NCBI RefSeq assembly: GCF_020532645.1
Contig: NZ_JAJAUZ010000030.1
Coordinates: 33,592 to 97,591, forward strand
Length of the DNA stretch: 64,000 nucleotides
From: Streptomyces bambusae
GTDB lineage: Bacteria; Actinomycetota; Actinomycetes; Streptomycetales; Streptomycetaceae
Direction of reading: 5' to 3'
Every line of letters starts with the position of its first letter. Position 1 is the stretch's first letter. Shown piece after piece: positions 25,455-33,685 of the stretch. Below the pieces are notes generated by a model, which ran no database searches, was not told the DNA's origin, and worked only from the letters and a program-made list of their open reading frames with translations. The position numbers and the translations under genes were made by a program.

Positions 25455-27278
25455 TTAGTTGTCGCTGTCGCTGTCCTGATGAGTCGCTTCCTCCGACAGC
25501 AGTGGTAGCAACTCGATCTCTGCAGGCTTCAGGAAAATTTTCACGTTGACTGCAAATTGATCGTCGCTGGTGGTGGAGTAGAGAGGCGTGGGCTTTTCGA
25601 AGCCCGCGGCAAGAGCGGCGACAGCACCCTTGTCCATCGGGGGCACAAGCTCGTCGTTGTGAAGAATTTCTTCCCAGATTATCCGCTCCTCGGCAGTGAA
25701 ATTCTCGTAAGCCTTGAGCCACTTGCGATTGATGCCGTCGTGATTGGTGCTGCGGAAATGCTCGATCATGTGGGGCATCTTGGCGCGAATTTTCTTGCTT
25801 CGCTCCTTGTCTCGGAATTCGTCTCGGATCTCCTCGGCTATTTCCGTTCGGGCGACCTGTTCCGGGCCGGTCAGGTTGCGCTCCGCCCCTTGGAAGCTGG
25901 CGAGCAGGGTCGCGGCGTTGGTTTGGAGTCCGGCGCCGTCTGCGGTTGCGCCGTCGCGGTATACGTGCGACGCTTTCGCGCTGGTGTGTGCCACGAGGAA
26001 CCGCTGGTGGAAAAGGGTCCGAACTGCATTGGCGAGGTTCTCGACCAGCGGCTTGTAGTGGCCGCTGTTGCTGTCGATTGAGGAGATCAGTGTCGATTCA
26101 ACGAAAAGCTCACTCCAGCCCGCTGCCTGTTTGGTAGTGGAGTACTCTCGCTTCTCGGCCGCGTCCTTGAAGAAAATCTGATCGCCCTCAGGTGTTTTGG
26201 CCGCGTGCACCACCTTGCCCACGGTCAGCATCCCCGCACCTCTGACGGGTTCGCCGCGGCTATTACTGGTGTGGCGTTCCACGATTTTCTGAACCCTGCC
26301 TGCCGACACGATCTTTGCGAGGTTCCCGTAATCCGTCCAAGGGATGCCCTCCTCGGCCAGCTTCTGGATGCTCTTGTCGAGCCTTGGAAGGTCGGACTTT
26401 CCGTTCGCAACCTTGTAGAAGAGCCGGAGGTTGTCCTGGAACAGGAAGAGCTTGTCTTCCTGCGTCAGTACCCATCCCCACGCACCGGGGCCTACTTGCT
26501 CGCCGTCTCGGACCAATCCCCAGCCGTTGCCCCCCTCAAGCGGGCAGTCCCCCTTGAGCGGGGTGAGGGTTACGATCCGCTGAAGTTCGTCCTTCACGTC
26601 GTAATACAGAACGCCATTCCAAGCGTCGGCCTCGGGGCCGTATTCATCTGGGTCGCTGACGCTCTTCAGGGCACGGGGACTGATCACTGGACCTTTTGAC
26701 TTGAGAACCTTTGCGCGTACGAGTTCCGATTGAGCCTTGGCTCTTTTCTTGTGGAACGCTTTTACCGATTCTTCCCGGTGAAGTGTCTGGTCTGTATCAT
26801 TGTTGCGATACCTGAATTCACCAGTCTTCGTGTCTGCGCGCTGGAGACCTCCCCCCAGCTCTCGGGTGACTTCCCAGCCTCGCTCTACCGGCTCGACGCG
26901 GTCTGCGTGGACCCGGGCCACGAGGACTCCTGCCTCGTTGTAGAGCGTGTCCCCCTCGGGGTTGCACACGGCAAACCAAAGACCCTGCAGCCAGGGAAGT
27001 ACGGCCAGGTCAATGTAGGGTTCAATGCCGTCCGCTTCGATGTTGCCGTGGAGGTGTTGTGCCTCCTCGAGGCACCACGTTGCGTTCATGCCCTTCCGCT
27101 CATGGACAGCCATCAGCGTGTGGTAGAGACGCTCCCCGGCAGCAGCCAGCGCTGCCCCGTCTGACGGATCCGGCCAACCAAGTGTGCTGCCCAGGTTGAC
27201 CGTGGTCTCGTCCGACTTCACGCGCTCGTTGCCCGCAATCTGCTGGAAGAGCTGCTTGAACTGTTCTTCTTTTATCAC
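25455..27278 (-). CDS. Unrecognised 607-residue protein
   Basis: A long intact frame with clearly coding but lower-GC codon use (AAA, GAA, ATT, TTC common), unlike its neighbours. Start GTG (MIKEEQFKQLFQQIAGNERV). It is soluble, with no signal or membrane span. Visible parts: an N-terminal helical domain, a Trp-rich beta segment near 215-275 (NGVLYYDVKDELQRIVTLTP; GWGLVRDG; GAWGWVLTQEDKLFLFQDNL), a basic helical region (EFRDKERSKKIRAKM), and an acidic end, HQDSDSDN. I know no matching family. Foreign composition and the barstar neighbour suggest a conflict or accessory system, but that is inference. Confidence 0.8.
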   Translation of the reverse strand: MIKEEQFKQLFQQIAGNERVKSDETTVNLGSTLGWPDPSDGAALAAAGERLYHTLMAVHERKGMNATWCLEEAQHLHGNIEADGIEPYIDLAVLPWLQGLWFAVCNPEGDTLYNEAGVLVARVHADRVEPVERGWEVTRELGGGLQRADTKTGEFRYRNNDTDQTLHREESVKAFHKKRAKAQSELVRAKVLKSKGPVISPRALKSVSDPDEYGPEADAWNGVLYYDVKDELQRIVTLTPLKGDCPLEGGNGWGLVRDGEQVGPGAWGWVLTQEDKLFLFQDNLRLFYKVANGKSDLPRLDKSIQKLAEEGIPWTDYGNLAKIVSAGRVQKIVERHTSNSRGEPVRGAGMLTVGKVVHAAKTPEGDQIFFKDAAEKREYSTTKQAAGWSELFVESTLISSIDSNSGHYKPLVENLANAVRTLFHQRFLVAHTSAKASHVYRDGATADGAGLQTNAATLLASFQGAERNLTGPEQVARTEIAEEIRDEFRDKERSKKIRAKMPHMIEHFRSTNHDGINRKWLKAYENFTAEERIIWEEILHNDELVPPMDKGAVAALAAGFEKPTPLYSTTSDDQFAVNVKIFLKPAEIELLPLLSEEATHQDSDSDN

Positions 27279-27452
27279 TTCGGGTCCCGTCCAATTAGGC
27301 GTCGTGGGCGTTGTGCAAAATCTATTGCGCCCTCATGAGCCACGCTATGTCTGCCGGGGCAGCCGGGCGGGCAAAGCATTACTTCCCGTGGTCACTTTTC
27401 CGCCTACGGATCTTTACCTGGCACCCACAGTCGAGCCGACGTAATCAGAATT

Positions 27453-27890
27453 GTGATCAGTGGTGTCGCTGCAGCACGAGGACGAGCAGTCCGGACGCGT
27501 GCACCTAAGGAGCTGATCACTGCGCTGCGGCGCGAGGGTACGGACCCGGTCCGCAAGGGCCGGCCATGGAGCCTGCTGCTGGAGGACCGGGTCCTGTTGG
27601 TCACGGCGTACTGGCGGACGAGCCTGACGCTGCGGCAACTCGCCCCGCTGTCCGGTGTGTCGAGGTCCGCCGCCGACCGCACCATCGACCACCTCGGGCC
27701 GTCGTCGAAGAACCGTCCGTACTCCACCAACCATCATGTCGTCATCGACGCCGGGTACCCGCCTCGTCGTAGCCGTCGGCCGGCCGCTGCCCGGCAACCG
27801 CAACGACCGCAAGGCCTGGGGACTGTCCGGTCCCAAGGCCGCCGTCGGCAAGACGACCGCGGTCGCGGACATGCGATGCTCGGTATCGCG
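27453..27890 (+). pseudogene. IS5-type transposase remnant
   Basis: Frame one: ELITALRREGTDPVRKGRPW, VLLVTAYWRTSLTLRQLAPL and SGVSRSAADRTIDHL, the N-terminal DNA-binding part of IS5/IS1182-like transposases. After YSTNHHVVIDA the sense passes to another frame: TRLVVAVGRPLPGNRNDRKA, then VGKTTAVAD, the DDE core around the second Asp. The segment between (Asp1 region) and everything after about 27890 is missing. It is dead. It abuts the 5' side of the 607-residue gene and may mark the edge of the lower-GC island. Confidence 0.7.
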
Positions 27891-28105
27891 AGCCTGCACA
27901 ATTCACCCTCACCGGCCGATCCGGTGCCGGACGCGCCCGCACATGACGCGCTCCCGTCGGAGGATTCCGGCACGACAGGTGCCCGTTGCAGACGGATGCA
28001 CCCGTGACGCGAACGGACGACGGAGTTCCCCCGCGGGGTCGAGCGTCGGGCTTCGCGCGGGTGACGCGGCGTGACGGGCCTGCGGCGAGTGAGGTTGGGG
28101 CGGGC

Positions 28106-28333
28106 ATGAACGGAACCGCCCCCGCCCCGATACTGACCGCCGCCCCCGACACCGCAGCAGCAGGATGCGGACAGCCGCCCGCGAGCGCGGATCCGGCGCC
28201 CGACGCCGCCGACGCCATACGGGACCGGCCCGCGGCCGTCCGCCCCACCGTCCGGGCCCTGCCCGGCGCCGCACCGCCCTCGCCCTGCCGTCCCGGCCGT
28301 CCCGGAGAGGAGCACCCCGAGGAGGCGGCGTGA
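28106..28333 (+). CDS. Small Ala/Pro-rich protein, possible
   Basis: 75 residues from ATG (MNGTAPAPILTAAPDTAAAG) to an EEHPEEAA end. Low complexity, no family. Its stop overlaps the next start in GTGA and it shares a terminator with it. That is the main support. Confidence 0.3.
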   Translation: MNGTAPAPILTAAPDTAAAGCGQPPASADPAPDAADAIRDRPAAVRPTVRALPGAAPPSPCRPGRPGEEHPEEAA

Positions 28334-28530
28334 TCTTCTCGCTGCTGGTCCTCGGCCCCTGCCTCCTTGCGGTCCTGCTCCTGCCGCGGAATCACAGCCG
28401 GCCCCGCCGGCCCCCCACCCGCCGGCCCCGGCTCCGGCCCCGGCTCCGGCCCCGGGCACGGACGACGGCAACGGCCGGAGCCTCCCCGTGCCACGGGCCG
28501 GGCCGCGCCCGTCCCCGGCACGCCACCTGA
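28330..28530 (+). CDS. Small single-span membrane protein
   Basis: 66 residues from GTG, preceded by GAGGAGGCG. IFSLLVLGPCLLAVLLLP is a membrane span; the rest is a very basic Pro/Arg tail with repeated RPRLRPR. It overlaps the upstream stop by GTGA and ends 19 bases before a 15-base-arm hairpin, which supports a real transcript. The function is unknown. Confidence 0.4.
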   Translation: MIFSLLVLGPCLLAVLLLPRNHSRPRRPPTRRPRLRPRLRPRARTTATAGASPCHGPGRARPRHAT

Positions 28531-28549
28531 CGTCTGCCGGCCGCCGGCC

Positions 28550-28583
28550 GGGAGGGTCCGCGCCGCACGGCGCGGACCCTCCC
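28550..28583 (+). terminator. Strong hairpin terminator
   Basis: GGGAGGGTCCGCGCC and GGCGCGGACCCTCCC are perfect 15-base arms with a GCAC loop. This is the strongest hairpin in the window. It lies 125 bases before the phospholipase gene, so it most likely ends the small-gene transcript. Confidence 0.75.
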
Positions 28584-28707
28584 GCATCCCGGAGCCCCGC
28601 TCCGCCGGCACCGGCTCCGCCCCGAACGTCAGCGGGGCGTCAGCGGAACGGCAGCGCGAGCCCCGAGAGTGACTGGCGCACCGCCTTCGCACTCGGACAG
28701 GAGCTCC

Positions 28708-30267
28708 ATGTCCCGCCCCACCCCCCACCCCCGCACCAGAGCACGCCGCCGGTACGGCATCCCTGCGCGACTCATGACGGTCTGCGCCGTCCTGGGCGCC
28801 GCCCTCCTCGCCCCCACCACCACCGCCGGTGCGGCCGGTTCGACCAACAGCGACGCCTACCGCAACCTCGGCGCAGCGGACCGGGCCGACTGGCTGCGGA
28901 GCTACGCCTCGGACGCCAGGCTTTCGGAGCTGTCCCTGCCCGGCACCCACGACACGCTCTCCATCCACGGCGGGGCCGCGGTACAGACGCAGGAGGACTA
29001 CGGCGACAGCGCGGACACCCTCACGGCGCAGCTGGAGCGGGGCATCCGGGCCATCGACATCCGGGTCCGGGTCACCGAGAACAAGTACTTCACGGTCCAC
29101 CACAGCGCGTACTACCAGCAGGCCAACTTCGACGACGTCCTGACCAAGGCGCAGTCCTTCCTCCGCTCCCACCCGGGCGAGACGATCGTGATGCGGCTGC
29201 GGGCCGAGTGCCCGTACACAGGCGGGTCACCCACCGACTGCGCGAACGACCCCAAGTCGGTCACGTCGGCGCGGGTCCGGGAGATATTCGCCGAGTACCG
29301 GCAGAAGTACTCCGGTCTGTTCCACGCGGCCACCTCGTCCGGTGCCGCCCGCGCGGACGTCCCCAGGCTCGGCGACGTCCGGGGCAAGCTGGTCCTCGGC
29401 AGCTTCGACAACGTCGACAGCGACGCGTACGGGATCAAGGGCTTCAACGACAACAAGGAAGACCACTGGGCCCCGTCGTCGGTGCCGGCGAAGTGGGCAT
29501 ACGTCCAGGACAACATCAAGAAGGCGGTTGCGAGCAGCACGAGCTCGATGTTCGTGACGTACACCTCGGCCTCCGACATGCTCAACCGGCTCCCGTTCGA
29601 GTTCGCCGGCGGCTACCGGTCGGTCCAGGGCGGCGTCACCACCGACGTGCCGGGAGTCAACTACCAGCTGATGAAGTGGCTCACGGGCGGTGGAGGGCGC
29701 ATCGGCATCGTCCTCATGGACTTCCCGGGCCGCGGCCTGGTGGACGAGATCATCGCCCGCAACAAGGACTACGTGGTCAAGGGCGGGGACCGGGCGATCT
29801 GGCTGGTCGACAGCGTCGCCAAGACGTACAAGAACAGCCGGTACAGCCGATGCATGGTGCGCGGACCCGAGTTCGAAGGGTCGACGACCGGCGGCGTGGT
29901 CACCCAGCGCGAATGCCAGTCGACGCCGCCCAGCAGCCACCAGTGGAGGGCCGAGCAGCCGCCCGCCTCGTACGACCCCAAGGGCCACTTCTGGATCAAG
30001 GCGAGCAACGGCAAGTGCCTGACGCTCCCTGTCAGCGACGGCAGTGCGCCGCCCGCCGGTGCCCAGCTGTTCTGGTGGCCCTGCGAGACCCGCTGGTTCT
30101 CCGGAAACCAGATGTGGAACATCGTGCCCACCTACGTCGCCGTCCCGGGCGGCTCCACCATGGCGTACAAGTTCATCAGCAACTGGACCGGCCTGTGCCT
30201 GTCCATGGACACGGCCACCGCCGCCACGGCGGGCGGCAAGGTCACGCAGGACGCCTGCCCGAGGTGA
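28708..30267 (+). CDS. Secreted PI-PLC-like phosphodiesterase with lectin-like C-terminus
   Basis: A 519-residue exported protein; ATG after GGACAGGAGCTCC. The signal peptide is basic (RTRARRRYGIPARLMT) then hydrophobic (VCAVLGAALLAPT), ending near GAAGS. The PI-PLC X domain has catalytic His in LPGTHDTLS and VHHSAYYQ, with RGIRAIDIRVR and HPGETIVMRLR between or after. Residues 395-519 look like a ricin-B or similar beta-trefoil (HFWIKASNGKCLTLPVS, QLFWWPCE, NWTGLCLSM with paired Cys). It cleaves phosphoinositides or GPI-like lipids outside the cell; the lectin part would bind surfaces. Monocistronic between two terminators. Confidence 0.9.
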   Translation: MSRPTPHPRTRARRRYGIPARLMTVCAVLGAALLAPTTTAGAAGSTNSDAYRNLGAADRADWLRSYASDARLSELSLPGTHDTLSIHGGAAVQTQEDYGDSADTLTAQLERGIRAIDIRVRVTENKYFTVHHSAYYQQANFDDVLTKAQSFLRSHPGETIVMRLRAECPYTGGSPTDCANDPKSVTSARVREIFAEYRQKYSGLFHAATSSGAARADVPRLGDVRGKLVLGSFDNVDSDAYGIKGFNDNKEDHWAPSSVPAKWAYVQDNIKKAVASSTSSMFVTYTSASDMLNRLPFEFAGGYRSVQGGVTTDVPGVNYQLMKWLTGGGGRIGIVLMDFPGRGLVDEIIARNKDYVVKGGDRAIWLVDSVAKTYKNSRYSRCMVRGPEFEGSTTGGVVTQRECQSTPPSSHQWRAEQPPASYDPKGHFWIKASNGKCLTLPVSDGSAPPAGAQLFWWPCETRWFSGNQMWNIVPTYVAVPGGSTMAYKFISNWTGLCLSMDTATAATAGGKVTQDACPR

Positions 30268-30275
30268 CGGCAGCC

Positions 30276-30310
30276 GGGAGGGCCGGGACGCACGGCGCCC
30301 CGGCCCTCCC
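30276..30310 (+). terminator. Hairpin terminator of the phospholipase gene
   Basis: GGGAGGGCCGGG and CCCGGCCCTCCC are perfect 12-base arms around 11 bases, nine bases after the stop. Factor-independent termination without a T tract is usual here. Confidence 0.75.
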
Positions 30311-30344
30311 GTGCGCCCACACGAATTCTGAGGACAGAGGAACG

Positions 30345-30476
30345 TCAAGTGGCGGTGACGACGGCGGTGCGGGCGCCGACGGCATGGTGCTGCGCGAGCA
30401 CCCCGCCGGCCAGCAGACTCTCATCGTCGGGATGCGCGAACACCCCCATCAGCGAGGGCAAGGGCGGGTGGTTCAT
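30345..30476 (-). pseudogene. N-terminal fragment of a PIG-L (LmbE/MshB-like) deacetylase
   Basis: 43 residues: PPLPSLMGVFAHPDDESLLA, then GGVLAQHHAVGARTAVVTAT and stop. HPDDE is the zinc-binding motif that opens PIG-L deacetylases, whose full length is about 250 residues. The rest, including the second zinc ligand, is gone, replaced by the terminator and phospholipase locus. It is non-functional. The 290 bases upstream (30477-30767) hold no recognisable gene. Confidence 0.7.
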
Positions 30477-30767
30477 GGCGGAGACAACTCCTCGGAGCAG
30501 CGGACAGGGGAGGGCCAGACGACCGGCAGCCGCCCGGCGGCGGTGAGCCGGCAGACGGTGCGCCAGCTCATCGGAAGCCGCCGCGGCGTATGCCGGGTCG
30601 TGGCCGTCCACCCTTGGCGCATGCCGCGCAGTGGCTCGCCCGGTCCGCTGCCGCGCACGGCCCGGACCAGTGTGATCGCTCGCCACACAGCGGCGGCCCG
30701 CATCCTCGCCTCTCGTCGTGCTCCGCCGGGGCGACGAACGCCGCTTCCCGCAGCGGCTGCTCCACCG

Positions 30768-33146
30768 TCACGTCGCCTGCGTCACGATGGCCGCCCCCGG
30801 GTGCCCGAGGGGCCGGGGCAGCAGTGCCTCACGTCCCGGCCAGCGGAACACCAGGCGGCTGTGTTCCTTGTCCAGGACGTCGCCGACGGGCAGCAGGTCG
30901 TCGGGTGTGCCGGCCGGGTGGACCGTGAGGACCGGGTCGGCGTGCTTGTCGTTGTCGTCGGAGCGCACGTGGCGGTCCCAGGCCCGGACCGTGTCGACCA
31001 GCTGCTCCGCAAGCTCGGAGCCCTGCTTACCGAAGGCATGGACGACCCACTCCCACTCCTTGTGCTCCGGGCGGTCGCCGTCCTTGGTCCGGACGTGAAG
31101 CAGGTGGGCGAGCGAGGCGTCGCCGACGATCGCGGGGACGTCCCGGTCCTTCGCGATGCGGGTCACACCCTCGCCCGGATCCTTGTGGCAGGCCAAACGG
31201 CAGAAGCCCGGCAGAGTGGTGGCCGTGTACAACTGCAGCGATCCGAAGTAGCAGTTCGCTCCCATCGTGATGCCGGTCGCGACCTCGTGCCGCGGCCCGC
31301 GCAACGCCTCCTCCAAACCGCTCGTCTCGGCGGCGGCGGCGGTGCCGTGCTCGAAGCGGAGCGTGAGCGCGCCGTCGAGAAGGGAGACGGCCGGGATGGT
31401 GCGGGCCTGCTGCCCTTGGTCGCGTACGAAGCCGCAGTAGGTGAAGTGGAGTGCGTGCAGCACCTCGCCGCGGCGCTCGAAGGTCACGGCGCGGGTGTAG
31501 CCGCCCATCTCCAGCGGCAGGACCAGGCGGCCCCCCTCGGCCAGCTGCTGCCTCCAGGCCGGGGCGATGTCCCAGCAGTTGTAGGTGACCATGCCGGCGT
31601 CGAAGCCGCCGCGCGGCACAAGGAGGGCGGGCGCGCCGAGGGCCGCGTCGGCTTCGACGGCGGTGACGCGGCCGGTGCCGGCCTCCGTCAGGAACCGGCG
31701 GGTGCGGCGCACGACCCAGGGGTCGATGTCGACGGTGATCACACGCCCGCCGGGTCCGATGACGTGGGCGATCAGCTCGGCGTTGTAGCCGCCGGACCCG
31801 GCCTCGAACACGAACGCACCCGGCTTCAGTCGGAGGTGTTCGATCATGTCGGCCTGGAGCCAGGCCGCGGACACCGAACTGATCGCCGTCCCGGCCAAGT
31901 CGCGTCGGGTGACGACGGCCCGGTCGCCGCCGTCGTACGCGGCCAGGAGGTTCGCCTCCGGGGCGAAGCGGTGCCGGGGCACGGTTCGCAGGGCCTCCCG
32001 GACGCGCTCCGAGGGAGCCCAGCCGCCGTCGATGACCATCTGGGTCATCTCGGTGCGCAGCCTGGCGGCCTCGGTCGGTTCCCCCGGCACGGGCGGCTGG
32101 TCGGCGGCGATGGGGTACGAGGTCGTCGGAGGCAGGCCGGGAAGGATGCCGGGCCACACGGCATCCAGCGCGCGAGCAGCCGGGGCGAACACGTCCCCGA
32201 CGCAGGCGAGGCCGTGGAGGTCGAAGAACTCCCAGCGGTCGAACTTGTCGGGCTCGGGGTTGGCCAGGACGCCCGTCCAGGCGGTGATGCGGACGACGGC
32301 CGTGAGCCGCGGGATCCCGTGGCTGTCGTCGACCAGCATCGTCACCATGTGCGCGTCGGCGGGATCGGCGATCAGCCCGGTCTCCTCGGCGAGTTCGCGC
32401 ACCGCGGCGGCGGCGAAGTCCTCCGGGCCGGTGGTCTTGCCACCGGGCAGCTCGAGCACGCCGCGCCGGGAGCGGCCGAGCAGGACCCGGCCCGCGTCGT
32501 CGGTGACGACGGCTAGGGCGCCGGTCAGGGCGTGGCCGGTGGTCGGCCGCTTCTCGACGGCCCGGTTGTCCAGGTGGCACGGCCCGCGCAGGATCAGGAA
32601 GGCCAGCCCGTCCGCATCCAGCCGCTCCACCGATTCCCAACCCGCAGAGAGCAGCGTGATTTCAGCCTCACACAGGGCGATCCCGCGCCGCTCCGCGGGC
32701 GTGTTCTCGACGATCGGGGTGATGACGACGAGTGCGCCACCGTCGCGCAGCCGCTCGCCCAGCCCGTGAGCGGTCCGGCTGCGGTCCCTCACGAACGGGT
32801 ACACCAGCCGCAGCGTGATCAGGTCGTAGCCCTCCTTGTGCAGCGGGGCCGGGTCGTCGCGCTCGATGTCCAGCTGCAGCCAGCGCACGCCCTCGACGCT
32901 CGCGTGCTCCTCGCGGGCCCGGGCGATCGCGCTGTCGGCGAAGTCGACGGCGTCCACGGCGTAGCCCATCCCAGCCAGATGGGCGGCCAGCTCCCCGGTC
33001 CCGCAGCCCACATCCAGGGCTCGGCCCCCGCCCTGGGGGACCGGGGTGTGCTCGGCAAGGAGCTGCTGTTCGCGCTCGCCGAGCTGCCGCCATCCCTTCC
33101 CGTCGCCGTAGTGCTGCTCCCACTGATCGCGTGCGGTGTACGTCAA
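30768..33146 (-). CDS. Methyltransferase - NUDIX - FxLD-system methyltransferase fusion
   Basis: 792 residues in one open frame, from TTG (GAGGAGCAGCACG upstream) encoding MTYTARDQWEQHYG. Residues 1-190: class I SAM methyltransferase, motif I LDVGCGTGELA (44-54). Residues 200-330: NUDIX hydrolase with a full box, GGKTTGPEDFAAAAVREL then AEETGL (235-258). Residues 360-790: PIMT-like enzyme of the FxLD-system type: VFEAGSGGYNAELIA (446-460), TVDIDPWVV, NCWDIAPAW, LTLRFEHGTAA, TTLPGFCRLACHKD, VVHAFGKQ, HPAGTPDDLLPVG and VLDKEHSRLVFRWPG. FxLD enzymes normally sit in lanthipeptide clusters. No dehydratase, cyclase or FxLD precursor is present. The same-strand upstream gene is a triple NUDIX. The substrate is unknown. 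Confidence 0.85.
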   Translation of the reverse strand: MTYTARDQWEQHYGDGKGWRQLGEREQQLLAEHTPVPQGGGRALDVGCGTGELAAHLAGMGYAVDAVDFADSAIARAREEHASVEGVRWLQLDIERDDPAPLHKEGYDLITLRLVYPFVRDRSRTAHGLGERLRDGGALVVITPIVENTPAERRGIALCEAEITLLSAGWESVERLDADGLAFLILRGPCHLDNRAVEKRPTTGHALTGALAVVTDDAGRVLLGRSRRGVLELPGGKTTGPEDFAAAAVRELAEETGLIADPADAHMVTMLVDDSHGIPRLTAVVRITAWTGVLANPEPDKFDRWEFFDLHGLACVGDVFAPAARALDAVWPGILPGLPPTTSYPIAADQPPVPGEPTEAARLRTEMTQMVIDGGWAPSERVREALRTVPRHRFAPEANLLAAYDGGDRAVVTRRDLAGTAISSVSAAWLQADMIEHLRLKPGAFVFEAGSGGYNAELIAHVIGPGGRVITVDIDPWVVRRTRRFLTEAGTGRVTAVEADAALGAPALLVPRGGFDAGMVTYNCWDIAPAWRQQLAEGGRLVLPLEMGGYTRAVTFERRGEVLHALHFTYCGFVRDQGQQARTIPAVSLLDGALTLRFEHGTAAAAETSGLEEALRGPRHEVATGITMGANCYFGSLQLYTATTLPGFCRLACHKDPGEGVTRIAKDRDVPAIVGDASLAHLLHVRTKDGDRPEHKEWEWVVHAFGKQGSELAEQLVDTVRAWDRHVRSDDNDKHADPVLTVHPAGTPDDLLPVGDVLDKEHSRLVFRWPGREALLPRPLGHPGAAIVTQAT

Positions 33147-33685
33147 CGTGCTGCTCCTCGTGGTGGGCGGAGAGAGGGTCAGTGGCGCTGTGCGGTGCGC
33201 AGCCGGGCCGGGCTGCGCTCCACCCGCTCGGGATTGCCGTGGGTGGTGCCGTAGGAGATGCCGGAGACGGCGTTGAGGATGGACAGGACCGAGCGGGTCG
33301 GTGTGCTGCTGGGCGCCGGTCACGCGTCACCGCCGGGGCGGCGCGCGAGTAGGAGCGGCCCGGCCCGGCATATCTGCCACTGGTGCCCGCGCGCCGGTCC
33401 TCGCCGAGGTGGCTCTGGACCAGCCCCCCGAGGGAGGCCGTCCAGTCGGCCTCAGAGGTCCAGGGCTGCCGGCGCGCATGATCGCCACGACGGCGTGCGG
33501 CGCGCGGTAGCGGGCGTTCTCAGCCGTCCCGCTCCCGCCACGGCGAGGCACCGGTGGCGGAAGCGGTCTCGGTGCAGGGCGGCACGACGCAACTCCCTCG
33601 GCTCCGCCGGCGCTCCCGCAGTACGTGCGTGGGCGTGGTGTGTGGGCCCGCAGGCCGGGTCCGCTGCCGGTGGGTTGCTCACCCC
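33147..33685 (-). other. Spacer with an unassigned coding-like fragment
   Basis: No full gene. On the minus strand a frame reads VLSILNAVSGISYGTTHGNP, then ERVERSPARLRTAQRH and stop at 33180-33182. It looks protein-like but has no start; a one-base shift would join it to GTG ACC GGC (TGAQQHTDPL) near 33323. It sits where an FxLD precursor or neighbouring maturation gene would be expected. Upstream frames (33330-33680) are Arg/Pro-rich. Confidence 0.35.

Noticed and set aside
28488..32516. 1342-codon plus-strand open frame across the phospholipase and the fusion gene
   Set aside because: It runs through the phospholipase gene in the wrong phase, crosses a strong terminator and opposes the methyltransferase fusion; the translation is Arg/Pro/His-rich noise.
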